From an uncultured Clostridia bacterium (GTDB lineage: Bacteria; Bacillota; Clostridia; Peptostreptococcales; Anaerovoracaceae): 64,000 nt of DNA. Positions 17,567 to 25,709 of this stretch are shown here, in pieces. A program made the translations under genes and the position numbers. The stretch spans positions 124,001-188,000 of the forward strand of contig CALCEY010000010.1 of NCBI GenBank assembly GCA_937900415.1, in the 5' to 3' direction. The stretch's first letter is position 1. Every line of letters begins with the position of its first letter. The notes under the pieces are model-generated. The model searched no databases. It was given only the letters and a program-made list of their open reading frames with translations, and had not been told where the DNA came from.

Positions 17567-18985
17567 TTATTTACCGTTTTTTTCACCTACGTAAAGCACG
17601 TTGAAATCACACAGATTTGTGCCTGTATTTCCCGTAAACAATCCATCCTTAATGGCAGTCAATGCTTCATAGCAGGCGTGACCTTCGAGATACCTTCTGA
17701 GGTCAATTCCCGCCTCCTGCGCTGCTTTCATCGATTTGCTGTCGGTAATTCCTCCGGCATTCTTGCATGTTCCGTCGGTTCCCTCAGAATCCATGGAAAG
17801 CATGCAGCAGTTTTCAAGACCCAACTCGTCAGCTGCTATTGCAAAAGAAGCCACCAATTCCTGAGAAGGTCCGCCGTGACCTGTAATCTCATCCTGTGCG
17901 CCGATAGCTGTGGTTGTTTCTCCTGCTGAGAAGATAAGACAAGGCGCTTTAAACGGTCTGCCTGTCATCTGTATCTCTTTTGCCAACGTAGCCATGAAAG
18001 TACCGAAATCCTTGCTTTCACCGGAAGCATACGTAGTCAGAACGTGAGCCTCAACGCCCATTTCTTTCGCCGCGTCCATGGCATGCTTGCAGGAATCAGG
18101 CAGTGTGTTTGTAACGTAATAATCCACATCGTTAGTCATTTCCTGTGGAGTTTCCTCCTCAGGACCTGAATTCATCAGATAGTTAGCTACGCTCTTTGGC
18201 AGTTTATCTTCAATATTATATTTTTTGATTATTTCTCTTATATCATCAAAAGTTATGGTATCATAGCCGACCGGAGTTCCCATGATAGGAACAGGCTCTG
18301 TATAATCTGTAATATCGTCAAGACCTACGGCGTCCCAGATTTCAAAACAGAAAATCTTAGCGCCCTTGATTCTCTGACCGAGTCTTCCTCTGCTCATTCT
18401 CGAGAGATGTCCTCTTATATCGTTAATGTCCATTACCCACATGCTGTTTTTGAGCATGACGTCGGTGGCCTCTTTAAGGTCGTCGAGAGAAACTCCCTCG
18501 ACAGGATAGCCCATCAATGCTGAGCAGCCTCCTGTAAGTCCCAGGAGCAGTAAATCCTTTTCATTCATTTGGTCTGCAAGCTCAAGCATACGTTTGCAGC
18601 CCTCAACGCCTTCTTCGTTTGGAAGAGGATGTCCGCCGACAAAAATTTCAGTTTTCTTAAGGCACTGCACATCAATATCTTCTTTTATCTTGATAATGGT
18701 TACTCCGGCTGTCAGCCTGTCGCCTAAAATTTCCTCAAAGGCGCGCGCCATGTGGTTTCCTGCTTTTCCTGATGAAAAGGCATATACCCTGTCATATTGG
18801 TCAAGATCTACAACTTTTTTACCTATTGTAAGAATATTGCCGTCTTTCTTTATAAGGTTTTTGAGATATTTATATATATCCAGTCTGCTGAGTACCTGGT
18901 CTGTGACTTTAAGCACCGTCTCTCTCGCCTCAGCGTCTCCATGTGATAAAAGTTCTTCATAATTTCTGATTTTTTCAAACTGCAT
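17567..18985 (-). CDS. Glycerate 2-kinase-like protein (DUF4147/MOFRL family)
   Basis: Family members phosphorylate D-glycerate at C2 to give 2-phosphoglycerate. The 472-residue product keeps the two-domain layout: N-terminal DUF4147 with GGHPLPNEEG and the loop TGGCSALMGYP (SGGxSAL in typical members), then the C-terminal MOFRL domain with SAGETTTAIG, EGTDGT and DGLFTGNTGTNLCD. Several signature positions differ: KHLSxIKGGRLA reads GHLSRMSRGRLG, and GGRNQE reads GGPSQE. This suggests altered specificity or an unusual branch. ATG 18985 (AAAGGTG upstream) overlaps etfA by 11 bp. The gene is directly followed by the enolase-like gene, so a kinase-then-elimination pair is plausible. Confidence 0.78.
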   Translation of the reverse strand: MQFEKIRNYEELLSHGDAEARETVLKVTDQVLSRLDIYKYLKNLIKKDGNILTIGKKVVDLDQYDRVYAFSSGKAGNHMARAFEEILGDRLTAGVTIIKIKEDIDVQCLKKTEIFVGGHPLPNEEGVEGCKRMLELADQMNEKDLLLLGLTGGCSALMGYPVEGVSLDDLKEATDVMLKNSMWVMDINDIRGHLSRMSRGRLGQRIKGAKIFCFEIWDAVGLDDITDYTEPVPIMGTPVGYDTITFDDIREIIKKYNIEDKLPKSVANYLMNSGPEEETPQEMTNDVDYYVTNTLPDSCKHAMDAAKEMGVEAHVLTTYASGESKDFGTFMATLAKEIQMTGRPFKAPCLIFSAGETTTAIGAQDEITGHGGPSQELVASFAIAADELGLENCCMLSMDSEGTDGTCKNAGGITDSKSMKAAQEAGIDLRRYLEGHACYEALTAIKDGLFTGNTGTNLCDFNVLYVGEKNGK

Positions 18986-19946
18986 TTGTGTCACCTTTCT
19001 TTTCCCGCAGTGCTTTTATGACAGCGGGAATTATATTTTCAAGATTTCCTACGATTCCAAGATCAGCCGCCTCGAATATAGGAGCGGCAGGATTCTTATT
19101 GACGGCAATAATAAGCTTTGAATCCTTCATTCCCGTCACATGCTGTATTGCCCCGGAAATACCACAGGCAATATAAAGCTCAGGAGTTACCGTCCTGCCG
19201 GTCTGCCCCACCTGCATGGAAGGCTTTGCCCAGCCCAATTCTACCAGGGCTCTGCTTGCGGCAACTTCCCCTCCCAGAAGGTCTGCAAGAACTTTAAGCT
19301 GAGCGAAGCCCTCCGGGCTTCCTACTCCTCTTCCTCCTGCAACTAAAATCCGAGCTTTTGATATATCGACGTCTTGTTTTTTCTCATATATGGTCTCAAC
19401 AAGCTGTATCGCTTTGTCTGCGACATTTCCGTCGTTTTTAATCTCTGCAAGCTCAGATATTCGAGAAAAAATCTCTTTGTCATTTTTTACTGAAAACGTA
19501 CCGGGTCTTACAGGTACGATTAGAGGTTCTTCACCACTGAACTCAAGCCTCATTGTCCCTGAGGCGTTGGGTCTTACCGGGCAAAAGCCCTTTTCATCTG
19601 AATATTCTATGCCATCGCATCCGCTCAGAAGTCCGGCATTGAGTCTTGCCGCCAAATATGCGGCCAGGCCTAAAGCGGCATTTCCCGACTCCGTAAGCAC
19701 AAGAGCAGGCGAATATGCTTTAATCTCTTTAATTATTTCATCGCTCAAGACAGGAAGCATTTCCTCCGTACTGCCGTCAATGATGACAGCCGAAACTTCG
19801 CAGCCTGACTTTTCAGCCAGACTTTCTGCTCCGCACGCTATTTCCGCAGACAGATTTGTAAAGCTTCCGCCGCGCTTTTCTAAGAAAATCAATATCTTTT
19901 TCTTCGATATTTTTGTTTCTGATATTTTTGTTAAACTTTCAGACAT
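18975..19946 (-). CDS. etfA: Electron transfer flavoprotein alpha subunit
   Basis: FAD-carrying subunit that shuttles electrons to or from acyl-CoA dehydrogenases. The C-terminal FAD domain is clear: GRGVGSPEGF, LGGEVAASRALVELGW, QVGQTGRTVTPELYIACGIS and GAIQHVTGM, then NKNPAAPIFEAADLGIVGN. The N-terminal half is a divergent ETF adenine-nucleotide-like fold. Length 323 residues from ATG 19946, chosen for the GAGGAG 7 nt upstream; the longer frame from 19976 has none. It lies between etfB and the kinase-like gene in the catabolic operon. Confidence 0.93.
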   Translation of the reverse strand: MSESLTKISETKISKKKILIFLEKRGGSFTNLSAEIACGAESLAEKSGCEVSAVIIDGSTEEMLPVLSDEIIKEIKAYSPALVLTESGNAALGLAAYLAARLNAGLLSGCDGIEYSDEKGFCPVRPNASGTMRLEFSGEEPLIVPVRPGTFSVKNDKEIFSRISELAEIKNDGNVADKAIQLVETIYEKKQDVDISKARILVAGGRGVGSPEGFAQLKVLADLLGGEVAASRALVELGWAKPSMQVGQTGRTVTPELYIACGISGAIQHVTGMKDSKLIIAVNKNPAAPIFEAADLGIVGNLENIIPAVIKALREKKGDTNAV

Positions 19947-20006
19947 CCTAATCTCCTCACCTTGTAAGTTTATCATACTTGCTTGTACAACCTCCTCACA
20001 TGATTT

Positions 20007-20744
20007 TTACAGGAGATGTGCCGTCGTTATTTTTTCAAGCATTGCATCTACCGCTTCTTCTGTAGATACGGCCGTAAGCATGCTTCCCCGCTTTCTTGCC
20101 TCCATCTTATGTTCGGCGCAAACGGCAGCTTTATTTTCATAAGTTGGAAAATCAAGAAATTCCTCTGTTATTTCCTGTGAATAAGCCTTGTTTATGCCTG
20201 AAACGGTTTTATATACGGGAGCTTCCGGATGGGGCAGAGCGCTGACAAGGCATGGAAGAGCAATTTCCAGCCGTTGTATTTTACCTTCCGTTTTTCTGTC
20301 TGCAACGATAAATTTTTCCGAAGCAGATATTTTATCAACACTGGTCACAAACGGCAGCTCTGCCATAGCAGCCGTCAAAAGGCCTATCGATACCGTGTCG
20401 GCATCGACAGGAAAACCGCCGCTTATAATCAGGTCGTACTTTTCGTCTCCTATAGCTTGAATAAATGCGCGGGCACAGCCCCACACATCAAGCTTGTCAA
20501 GCTCCCTTGCACATATGGCTCTCGCAAAATCACAACCCATGGCAACAGCGTCTCTTGCCTGACTTAACGCCGTTTTCTCATATCCCATTATTATTGCTGA
20601 AACATTGCAGTCAGTCGTTTCCTTAAGTCTCACAGCAGCTTCTATTGCAGTAAAATCACATTTTATATCCGCCTGACTTCCGGAATCGCTTATTTTCTCA
20701 TTTTCAAGCTTAACTTGTCTTGCCAATGCGATAACGTTTATCAT
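20007..20744 (-). CDS. etfB: Electron transfer flavoprotein beta subunit (short, divergent)
   Basis: Partner of EtfA. The 245-residue product follows the EtfB fold (VIALARQV start, AIEAAVRLKE, AIIMGYE, ARDAVAMGCD, YDLIISGG, FVTSVDKI). It is shorter than the usual ~260 residues: the segment after the first strand is condensed, and the GRQAIDGDT motif near residue 120 reads GGFPVDADT. AAAGGA precedes the ATG. It is 76 bp after the acyl-CoA dehydrogenase gene, with a hairpin between, and 60 bp before etfA. The divergence suggests an ETF dedicated to this pathway; whether it bifurcates electrons cannot be told. Confidence 0.88.
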   Translation of the reverse strand: MINVIALARQVKLENEKISDSGSQADIKCDFTAIEAAVRLKETTDCNVSAIIMGYEKTALSQARDAVAMGCDFARAICARELDKLDVWGCARAFIQAIGDEKYDLIISGGFPVDADTVSIGLLTAAMAELPFVTSVDKISASEKFIVADRKTEGKIQRLEIALPCLVSALPHPEAPVYKTVSGINKAYSQEITEEFLDFPTYENKAAVCAEHKMEARKRGSMLTAVSTEEAVDAMLEKITTAHLL

Positions 20745-20758
20745 AAATGTCCTTTAGA

Positions 20759-20795
20759 AAGCCGGAAGAGCGTATTTCATACGCCCTGCCGGCTT
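20759..20795 (-). other. Intra-operon hairpin between the acyl-CoA dehydrogenase gene and etfB
   Basis: AAGCCGG...CCGGCTT outer stem with inner GCGTAT/ATACGC pairing and no uridine tract on the minus strand. More likely an mRNA-processing or stability element, or partial attenuator, than a full terminator. Confidence 0.6.
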
Positions 20796-20820
20796 GTCGT
20801 TATTATACTGTTTTCATTTA

Positions 20821-21960
20821 TTATCTGAATAATGCTCCACTGATTACCAGCTTCTGAATTTCGTTGGTTCCTTCGTATATCTGTGTAATCTTAGCGTCTC
20901 TCATCATTCTTTCCACATGATATTCTCTCATGAAGCCGTTGCCGCCCAGCATCTGAACTGCTTCTGTAGTCACATGCATAGCTGCGTTGGTGCATACCAA
21001 TTTAGCTTTTGCTGCCGGTATGGTATACGGACGTCCTTCCGATTTGTCAAGGGCCGCTTTGTATACCATGTATTTGGCCTGCTCTATTTCACATTCCAGC
21101 TCTGCCATCTTGAAAGCAAGATGCTGATTTTTATATATAGGCTTGCCGAACTGTTCTCTTGTCATCAAATATTTTCTTGCGATTTCAAAAGCGCCCTCTG
21201 CGATTCCCAGACCCTGAGCAGCTACACCTATTCTGCCTCCGTCGAGAGCCTTCATTGCCAGCTTAAAGCCCTGTCCTTCTTCACCTATCAGAGACGTCTC
21301 AGGTATTTCGCAGTTTTCAAATACAAGCTCCGAAACCTGTGCCGCGCGAATTCCCATCTTATTTTCTATTTTACCTATAGTAAAACCTGGAGTACCTTTC
21401 TTTACATGGAAAAGAGAAAGTCCCTTAGCCCCAAGTTCAGGCTGAGTGAGAGCATATACTGCAAAGTGTTCTGCCAGAGGTCCGTTGGTATTGAAGCATT
21501 TAAGTCCGTTGAGCACGTATTTGTCGCCTTTTTTCTCAGCGGTAGTTACGCATCCGCCTGCGTCGGAACCTGCATTCGGTTCTGTAAGACCAAAGGCACC
21601 CAAACATTTTCCTGCAAAGACGTCAGGAAGGAATTCCATCTTCTGCTCTTCGGTAGCTCCGTTCATTATACTTCCGCCGTAAAGAGACATTGCCACGGAA
21701 TATGAAATTCCAAGTGAAGCGTCTACTTTGGATATTTCCTCAACGGCAATTGCATAGTCAAGGTAATCTCCGCCTGAACCGCCGTATTTTTCTTCATACG
21801 GAAGTCCTACGTATCCCATCTTTCCCAGCTTCTTATATAACTCCAGCGGATATTCTCCGGCTTCATCTCTCTCAATAACTCCCGGCGCCAATTCATTTTC
21901 GGCAAACTCTCTCACTGCCTGCTGAATTGCAAGTCTCTTTTCAGATAATTGAAAATTCAT
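20821..21960 (-). CDS. Acyl-CoA dehydrogenase (short-chain type)
   Basis: FAD enzyme oxidising an acyl-CoA to the 2-enoyl-CoA, or running in reverse, with electrons passing through ETF. The 379-residue product shows LPYEEKYGGSGGDYLDY, the FAD/substrate motif FGLTEPNAGSDAGG, the second signature QMLGGNGFMREY and the catalytic glutamate E363 in YEGTNEIQ. Length and motifs fit butyryl-CoA dehydrogenase-like enzymes; KCFNTNG replaces the common KxFITNG. A good AGGAGGAGAAAATT site precedes ATG. A 143-bp gap separates it from the upstream dehydrogenase-like gene, and etfB follows, supporting a working enzyme-ETF pair. Confidence 0.93.
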   Translation of the reverse strand: MNFQLSEKRLAIQQAVREFAENELAPGVIERDEAGEYPLELYKKLGKMGYVGLPYEEKYGGSGGDYLDYAIAVEEISKVDASLGISYSVAMSLYGGSIMNGATEEQKMEFLPDVFAGKCLGAFGLTEPNAGSDAGGCVTTAEKKGDKYVLNGLKCFNTNGPLAEHFAVYALTQPELGAKGLSLFHVKKGTPGFTIGKIENKMGIRAAQVSELVFENCEIPETSLIGEEGQGFKLAMKALDGGRIGVAAQGLGIAEGAFEIARKYLMTREQFGKPIYKNQHLAFKMAELECEIEQAKYMVYKAALDKSEGRPYTIPAAKAKLVCTNAAMHVTTEAVQMLGGNGFMREYHVERMMRDAKITQIYEGTNEIQKLVISGALFR

Positions 21961-22103
21961 CGTAATTTTCTCCTCCTTAATAAGCTGTATAAATTGATTT
22001 TATTCCACAAACCTGTTGTCTTCATCAGGTTTATTCCTTTGATTTTCCTCGCTTTGAATGTTCTTTACCTGTTACCGGCCGTTTACGCAAGTTTGCAATA
22101 TCT

Positions 22104-23270
22104 TTATTCCGGTAAACCAAACATTCCTTTGCGCTCGTGGAGCACTACGCCTCTCTTTTTAAGCTCCGCCATATATTCTTCCGGATCGTATACCTGGTCA
22201 GGAGTACGTATTCCCACTTGGTCTATACCTTTTGCAAGGAGCTGAACTCCAACAGACATGGAACATGCAGTGCTTCTGGCGTAGCTTGCTATTTCTCCCC
22301 ATTCTTCCTGACCCGGGGTTTTTGTATAGAATTCAAGCGTCACTTCTTCTCCGTTTAAAATTCCCTTGCAGTCTACGACCAGAGAAAATCCCCATACTTC
22401 TTCTTTCTTAAAATCATCGTTGGCAAAGATGAATTTTTCCATGAAGTCTATAGGAGCTATCTCAGTATCCCCAACCTTTACAGGGGGAGTAGTGAAAAAG
22501 CCGTAATCGTTTAAGAATTTCAACATTCTGTGCTGACGAGGAGTCCATGCGCCTCTTATGGTACATGTCTTTACCGTAGGTATAGTCATCGGTATGGTAT
22601 AAACCTCGTTATGCGGCACATAATAAGCCGGCTGAGGTCCGAAAGGTTCAGGGAAGTTCACTATCTTTTCGCCGGAAAACGGTCCTACATAATGCTGTTT
22701 TCCATCCGCATAGTAACTTCTTCCTCCCTCATTCGGATCCAGTTCCCACAGAGTTGTTCTTACAAGTCCGGGAGCTGTCTGAATCGCTCTGAAGGAAGCA
22801 AAGGCTATATGTACCTCGTCAAGTCTGTCCAGCTTTTGATTTGCATAAGCTGCTATCATGTTGGATGTGCCGGGTGAAATTCCGTCGCAAACTACAAACA
22901 GCAGCCCCTTTTCCTCGAGCAGGTCATTCATAGCCAGCTGATCTTTTGTAGCACCCAGGTCGGTTCCTGTAATTTCAGCGTCTACGCAACACTGATTTAT
23001 ATATGTATCAAACTCGAAAGGCAGACAGTTGCATACAAGATCAAAACCGTCTTTCATCAAGGCTACCACTTCTTCTTTGTTTCTTATCTCTACCTTTCTT
23101 GCACTGAATCTGTCGTCTCCCAGCGACTCTACGAGAGCAAGCGCCTTCTCATAATTACCATCGGCTACGGTAATGGTTTCAAATTCGCTTGTCGCGGCCA
23201 AATCTTTTACAACCTCTGTTCCTATCAGACCGCATCCGCCTAATACCAATAAATGTTTAAGTCTAAGCAT
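22104..23270 (-). CDS. Saccharopine dehydrogenase-like NAD(P)-binding protein
   Basis: 388 residues from ATG 23270 (AAAGGAGG upstream). The N terminus is a Rossmann fold, LVLGGCGLIGTEVV, with an acidic residue ending strand 2 (TVADGN). The rest follows the saccharopine dehydrogenase/carboxynorspermidine synthase pattern: CNCLPFEFD, AEITGTDLGATKDQ and CDGISPGTSNMIAAYA, then a large C-terminal alpha/beta domain (MEKFIFANDDF, TCSMSVG-like region). The family makes or splits secondary amines formed between an amino acid and an aldehyde or keto acid, or acts as an amino acid dehydrogenase. It starts 2 bp after the MalY-type gene, so the two probably act consecutively. Substrate unknown. Confidence 0.85.
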   Translation of the reverse strand: MLRLKHLLVLGGCGLIGTEVVKDLAATSEFETITVADGNYEKALALVESLGDDRFSARKVEIRNKEEVVALMKDGFDLVCNCLPFEFDTYINQCCVDAEITGTDLGATKDQLAMNDLLEEKGLLFVVCDGISPGTSNMIAAYANQKLDRLDEVHIAFASFRAIQTAPGLVRTTLWELDPNEGGRSYYADGKQHYVGPFSGEKIVNFPEPFGPQPAYYVPHNEVYTIPMTIPTVKTCTIRGAWTPRQHRMLKFLNDYGFFTTPPVKVGDTEIAPIDFMEKFIFANDDFKKEEVWGFSLVVDCKGILNGEEVTLEFYTKTPGQEEWGEIASYARSTACSMSVGVQLLAKGIDQVGIRTPDQVYDPEEYMAELKKRGVVLHERKGMFGLPE

Positions 23271-23272
23271 AT

Positions 23273-24475
23273 TTATTCCTCCTTTAAACAAACAGCGTTT
23301 TTTATCCTCATAAGCGCCTTTTCAAGAATAGCTCTCGGACATGCGAGATTCATTCTGACAAACAATTCTCCCGCAGAACCAAACTCATAGCCCATGCACG
23401 GCTCGACCTTCGCTTTGTTGAAGAAGAAGTCTTCAAGCTCCTTGCCGGTATTGTATCCCATGCCGCTACAATCCACCCAGACGAGATAAGTTCCCTCTGA
23501 CGGAACAGCCTTTATCTGCGGAATTTCTTTCTCGAGGAAATTGTACAGATATCGTTTGTTTTCTTCAACATAGCTGATGGCTTCATCAAGCCATATCTCG
23601 CATTCAGGCTCCGTATATGCCGTTCTTGTGGCTATAGCTCCGAAGATATTGTCAAGTCTCGTCTGCGATATTTCTATCACCTTGTCGAACTGCTGTTTTT
23701 TTGCTTCATCTGCTATTATAAGAGTAGATGTCTGAAATCCTCCCAGATTGAAGCCCTTGTTTGCCGAATAGCATGACATGGAATTCTTGGCTGCGCTTTC
23801 GCTGATGGAATAAAACGGAACGTGTCCTTTGTCCTTTGCGATAAAATCAGCATGTATTTCATCCGAAACCACAAAGATACCGTATTTTTCAGCAAGCTCG
23901 GCTATACGGCTCAACTCTTCCCTGCTCCATATTCTTCCCGAAGGATTGTGGGGATTGGATATTGTGAGCATTTTGATGCCGCCCTGCTTCATCTTAGCTT
24001 CCAAATCTTCAAAATCTATGGTTACTTTTCCGTTTTCATCAAGAAGAAGCTGCGACTCCACCAGCTCTCTGCCACTCTTTGGAATCATTTCAAAAAGTGG
24101 GTCGTAATTCGGCATGAGCAAAAGGACTTTATCTCCCTTGTCCGTAAGCATTTCCAGCATGATATATACTGCGAATATTACTCCCGGAGGCGCATAACTT
24201 ATCCACTCCTTTTTAGGTTCTGTGCCAAAGCGCTTCTTCTGCCACGCCATTATACATTCCGCATGGTCTTCAGCTCTGACAGGATAACCATATATGCCGT
24301 GCTTTGCCCTCTCAACCACTGCGTCCACTATGGGCTGAGCGCATCTGAAATCCATATCGGCTACCCACATCGGTATAATCATGCCGTCGTCGAGACCGTG
24401 ATTTTCATTATTCCACTTAAAGGAATAAGTGTTTCTACGGTCTATAACTTTGTCAAAATCATTTTTATATGTCAT
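23273..24475 (-). CDS. MalY/PatB family PLP enzyme (C-S lyase or aminotransferase)
   Basis: Fold-type I PLP enzyme, 400 residues. Class I/II aminotransferase motifs of the MalY/PatB branch are visible: PMWVADMDF at the N terminus, SNPHNPSGR (Asn for PLP O3'), SDEIHADF with D205, and the PLP lysine K240 in SANKGFNLGG. Members split cystathionine-like substrates or transaminate. In this operon a transaminase role, or beta-elimination from an amino acid, is equally plausible. The gene lies 20 bp after the CaiB-1 gene, with GAGG about 11 nt before ATG. Confidence 0.88.
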   Translation of the reverse strand: MTYKNDFDKVIDRRNTYSFKWNNENHGLDDGMIIPMWVADMDFRCAQPIVDAVVERAKHGIYGYPVRAEDHAECIMAWQKKRFGTEPKKEWISYAPPGVIFAVYIMLEMLTDKGDKVLLLMPNYDPLFEMIPKSGRELVESQLLLDENGKVTIDFEDLEAKMKQGGIKMLTISNPHNPSGRIWSREELSRIAELAEKYGIFVVSDEIHADFIAKDKGHVPFYSISESAAKNSMSCYSANKGFNLGGFQTSTLIIADEAKKQQFDKVIEISQTRLDNIFGAIATRTAYTEPECEIWLDEAISYVEENKRYLYNFLEKEIPQIKAVPSEGTYLVWVDCSGMGYNTGKELEDFFFNKAKVEPCMGYEFGSAGELFVRMNLACPRAILEKALMRIKNAVCLKEE

Positions 24476-24495
24476 ATACTTATATACCTCGTGAT

Positions 24496-25695
24496 TTAAA
24501 CGGTTTGAATTATATCTTTATCTATCATCTCTGTTATCTCTTCATCCGTATATCCCAGTTCCTTCAATACCGATACGGTATCCTCGCCCAATTTAGGTGA
24601 AGATTTGTATACTGTTGCCGGTGTTTTCTCAAATTTTATAGGATGACCTACAGCCTTGAACTTACCTACATTATGGTCGTCGATGTCTAAAACCATATCT
24701 CTGTCGTTCATATGCTTTGATACTATAGTCTCATCTGCACCTATAACCGGAGCTACGGCAAAGTTTTTTCCGCTGAAGTTCTTTTCAATATCAGCCATTG
24801 CCATTTCTTTAAAGACTTTTTTCATTTCTTCAATCAAAGCGTCGTTGTTCTTGCAACGCAGCTCGTTGGTTTTAAATCTTTCGTCTTCTAAAAGATCTTT
24901 TCGTTCTGACTCTATACAAAATTCTTCAAAGCCTTTCTGTGTTATGGCAGAAAAAGCGACCCAGCCGTCTTTGCACTCGACCACATCATAAGGGGAATAC
25001 ATGTGAGCGCGGCTGTTGCCCTGACGCTTAAGCATGTTTCCGTTTGCATAATACTCAAGAATCGTATCTTCTATGGCTGCAAAAAGAGAATCCTGCATTG
25101 CCACATCTACAGTCTGACCTTCTCCTCTCATAAGCTTATGATAGTAGGCGCAGGCTGTTCCGAAAGCCGCCATGAGACCGGTGTAGCTGTCGCCTATGGA
25201 GCATCCCGAACGCACAGGCTGCCTGTCTATCATTCCCGACTGATCCATAAGACCGCAGGTTGCTTCTATTACATTATCGTAAGCTGCAAGTCCGGAAAGC
25301 GGACCGTCCTGACCGTAACCGGTAACAGAAGTAAATATGATATTGGGATTGATTTTCTTCAATTCTTCATATCCAAGTCCCAGCCGATCTAAAGTTCCTA
25401 CCTTAAAATTATTTACTGCTATATCGGCCTTTGCAGCAAGCTTTTTTATGATTTCAACTCCCTCCGGAGCTCTCATATTTACTGCAATACCTTCCTTATT
25501 TCTGTTGTAGAGTGCGAAATATCCGCTCTCTCCCGTATCCTTTCTTAAAGGAGCCCATTCTCTGGTCTGGTCTCCTACTCCCAGTCTTTCTACTTTTATT
25601 ACTCTTGCACCGTAATCCGCCAGATTAAGCGTACTGTACGGACCGCTGAAGGCCTGAGTGAAATCCAGTACCGTAACTCCATCCAATGGTTTCAT
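24496..25695 (-). CDS. CaiB/BaiF family III CoA-transferase, copy 1 (catalytic Asp present)
   Basis: Moves CoA between carboxylates through an enzyme-bound mixed anhydride on a conserved aspartate. The 399-residue protein begins MKPLDGVTVLDFTQAFSGPY, has the CoA-binding stretch VIKVERLG...GDQTREW and NRNKEGIAVNM, and keeps the catalytic aspartate at D169 (CSIGDSYTGL). TVDVAMQDSLF follows, as usual. AAGGAGGG precedes the ATG. It follows copy 2 by 14 bp. The acyl substrate is unknown; context suggests an amino or hydroxy acid activated for later elimination and redox steps. Confidence 0.9.
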   Translation of the reverse strand: MKPLDGVTVLDFTQAFSGPYSTLNLADYGARVIKVERLGVGDQTREWAPLRKDTGESGYFALYNRNKEGIAVNMRAPEGVEIIKKLAAKADIAVNNFKVGTLDRLGLGYEELKKINPNIIFTSVTGYGQDGPLSGLAAYDNVIEATCGLMDQSGMIDRQPVRSGCSIGDSYTGLMAAFGTACAYYHKLMRGEGQTVDVAMQDSLFAAIEDTILEYYANGNMLKRQGNSRAHMYSPYDVVECKDGWVAFSAITQKGFEEFCIESERKDLLEDERFKTNELRCKNNDALIEEMKKVFKEMAMADIEKNFSGKNFAVAPVIGADETIVSKHMNDRDMVLDIDDHNVGKFKAVGHPIKFEKTPATVYKSSPKLGEDTVSVLKELGYTDEEITEMIDKDIIQTV

Positions 25696-25709
25696 TTTTT
25701 GGTCCCTCC

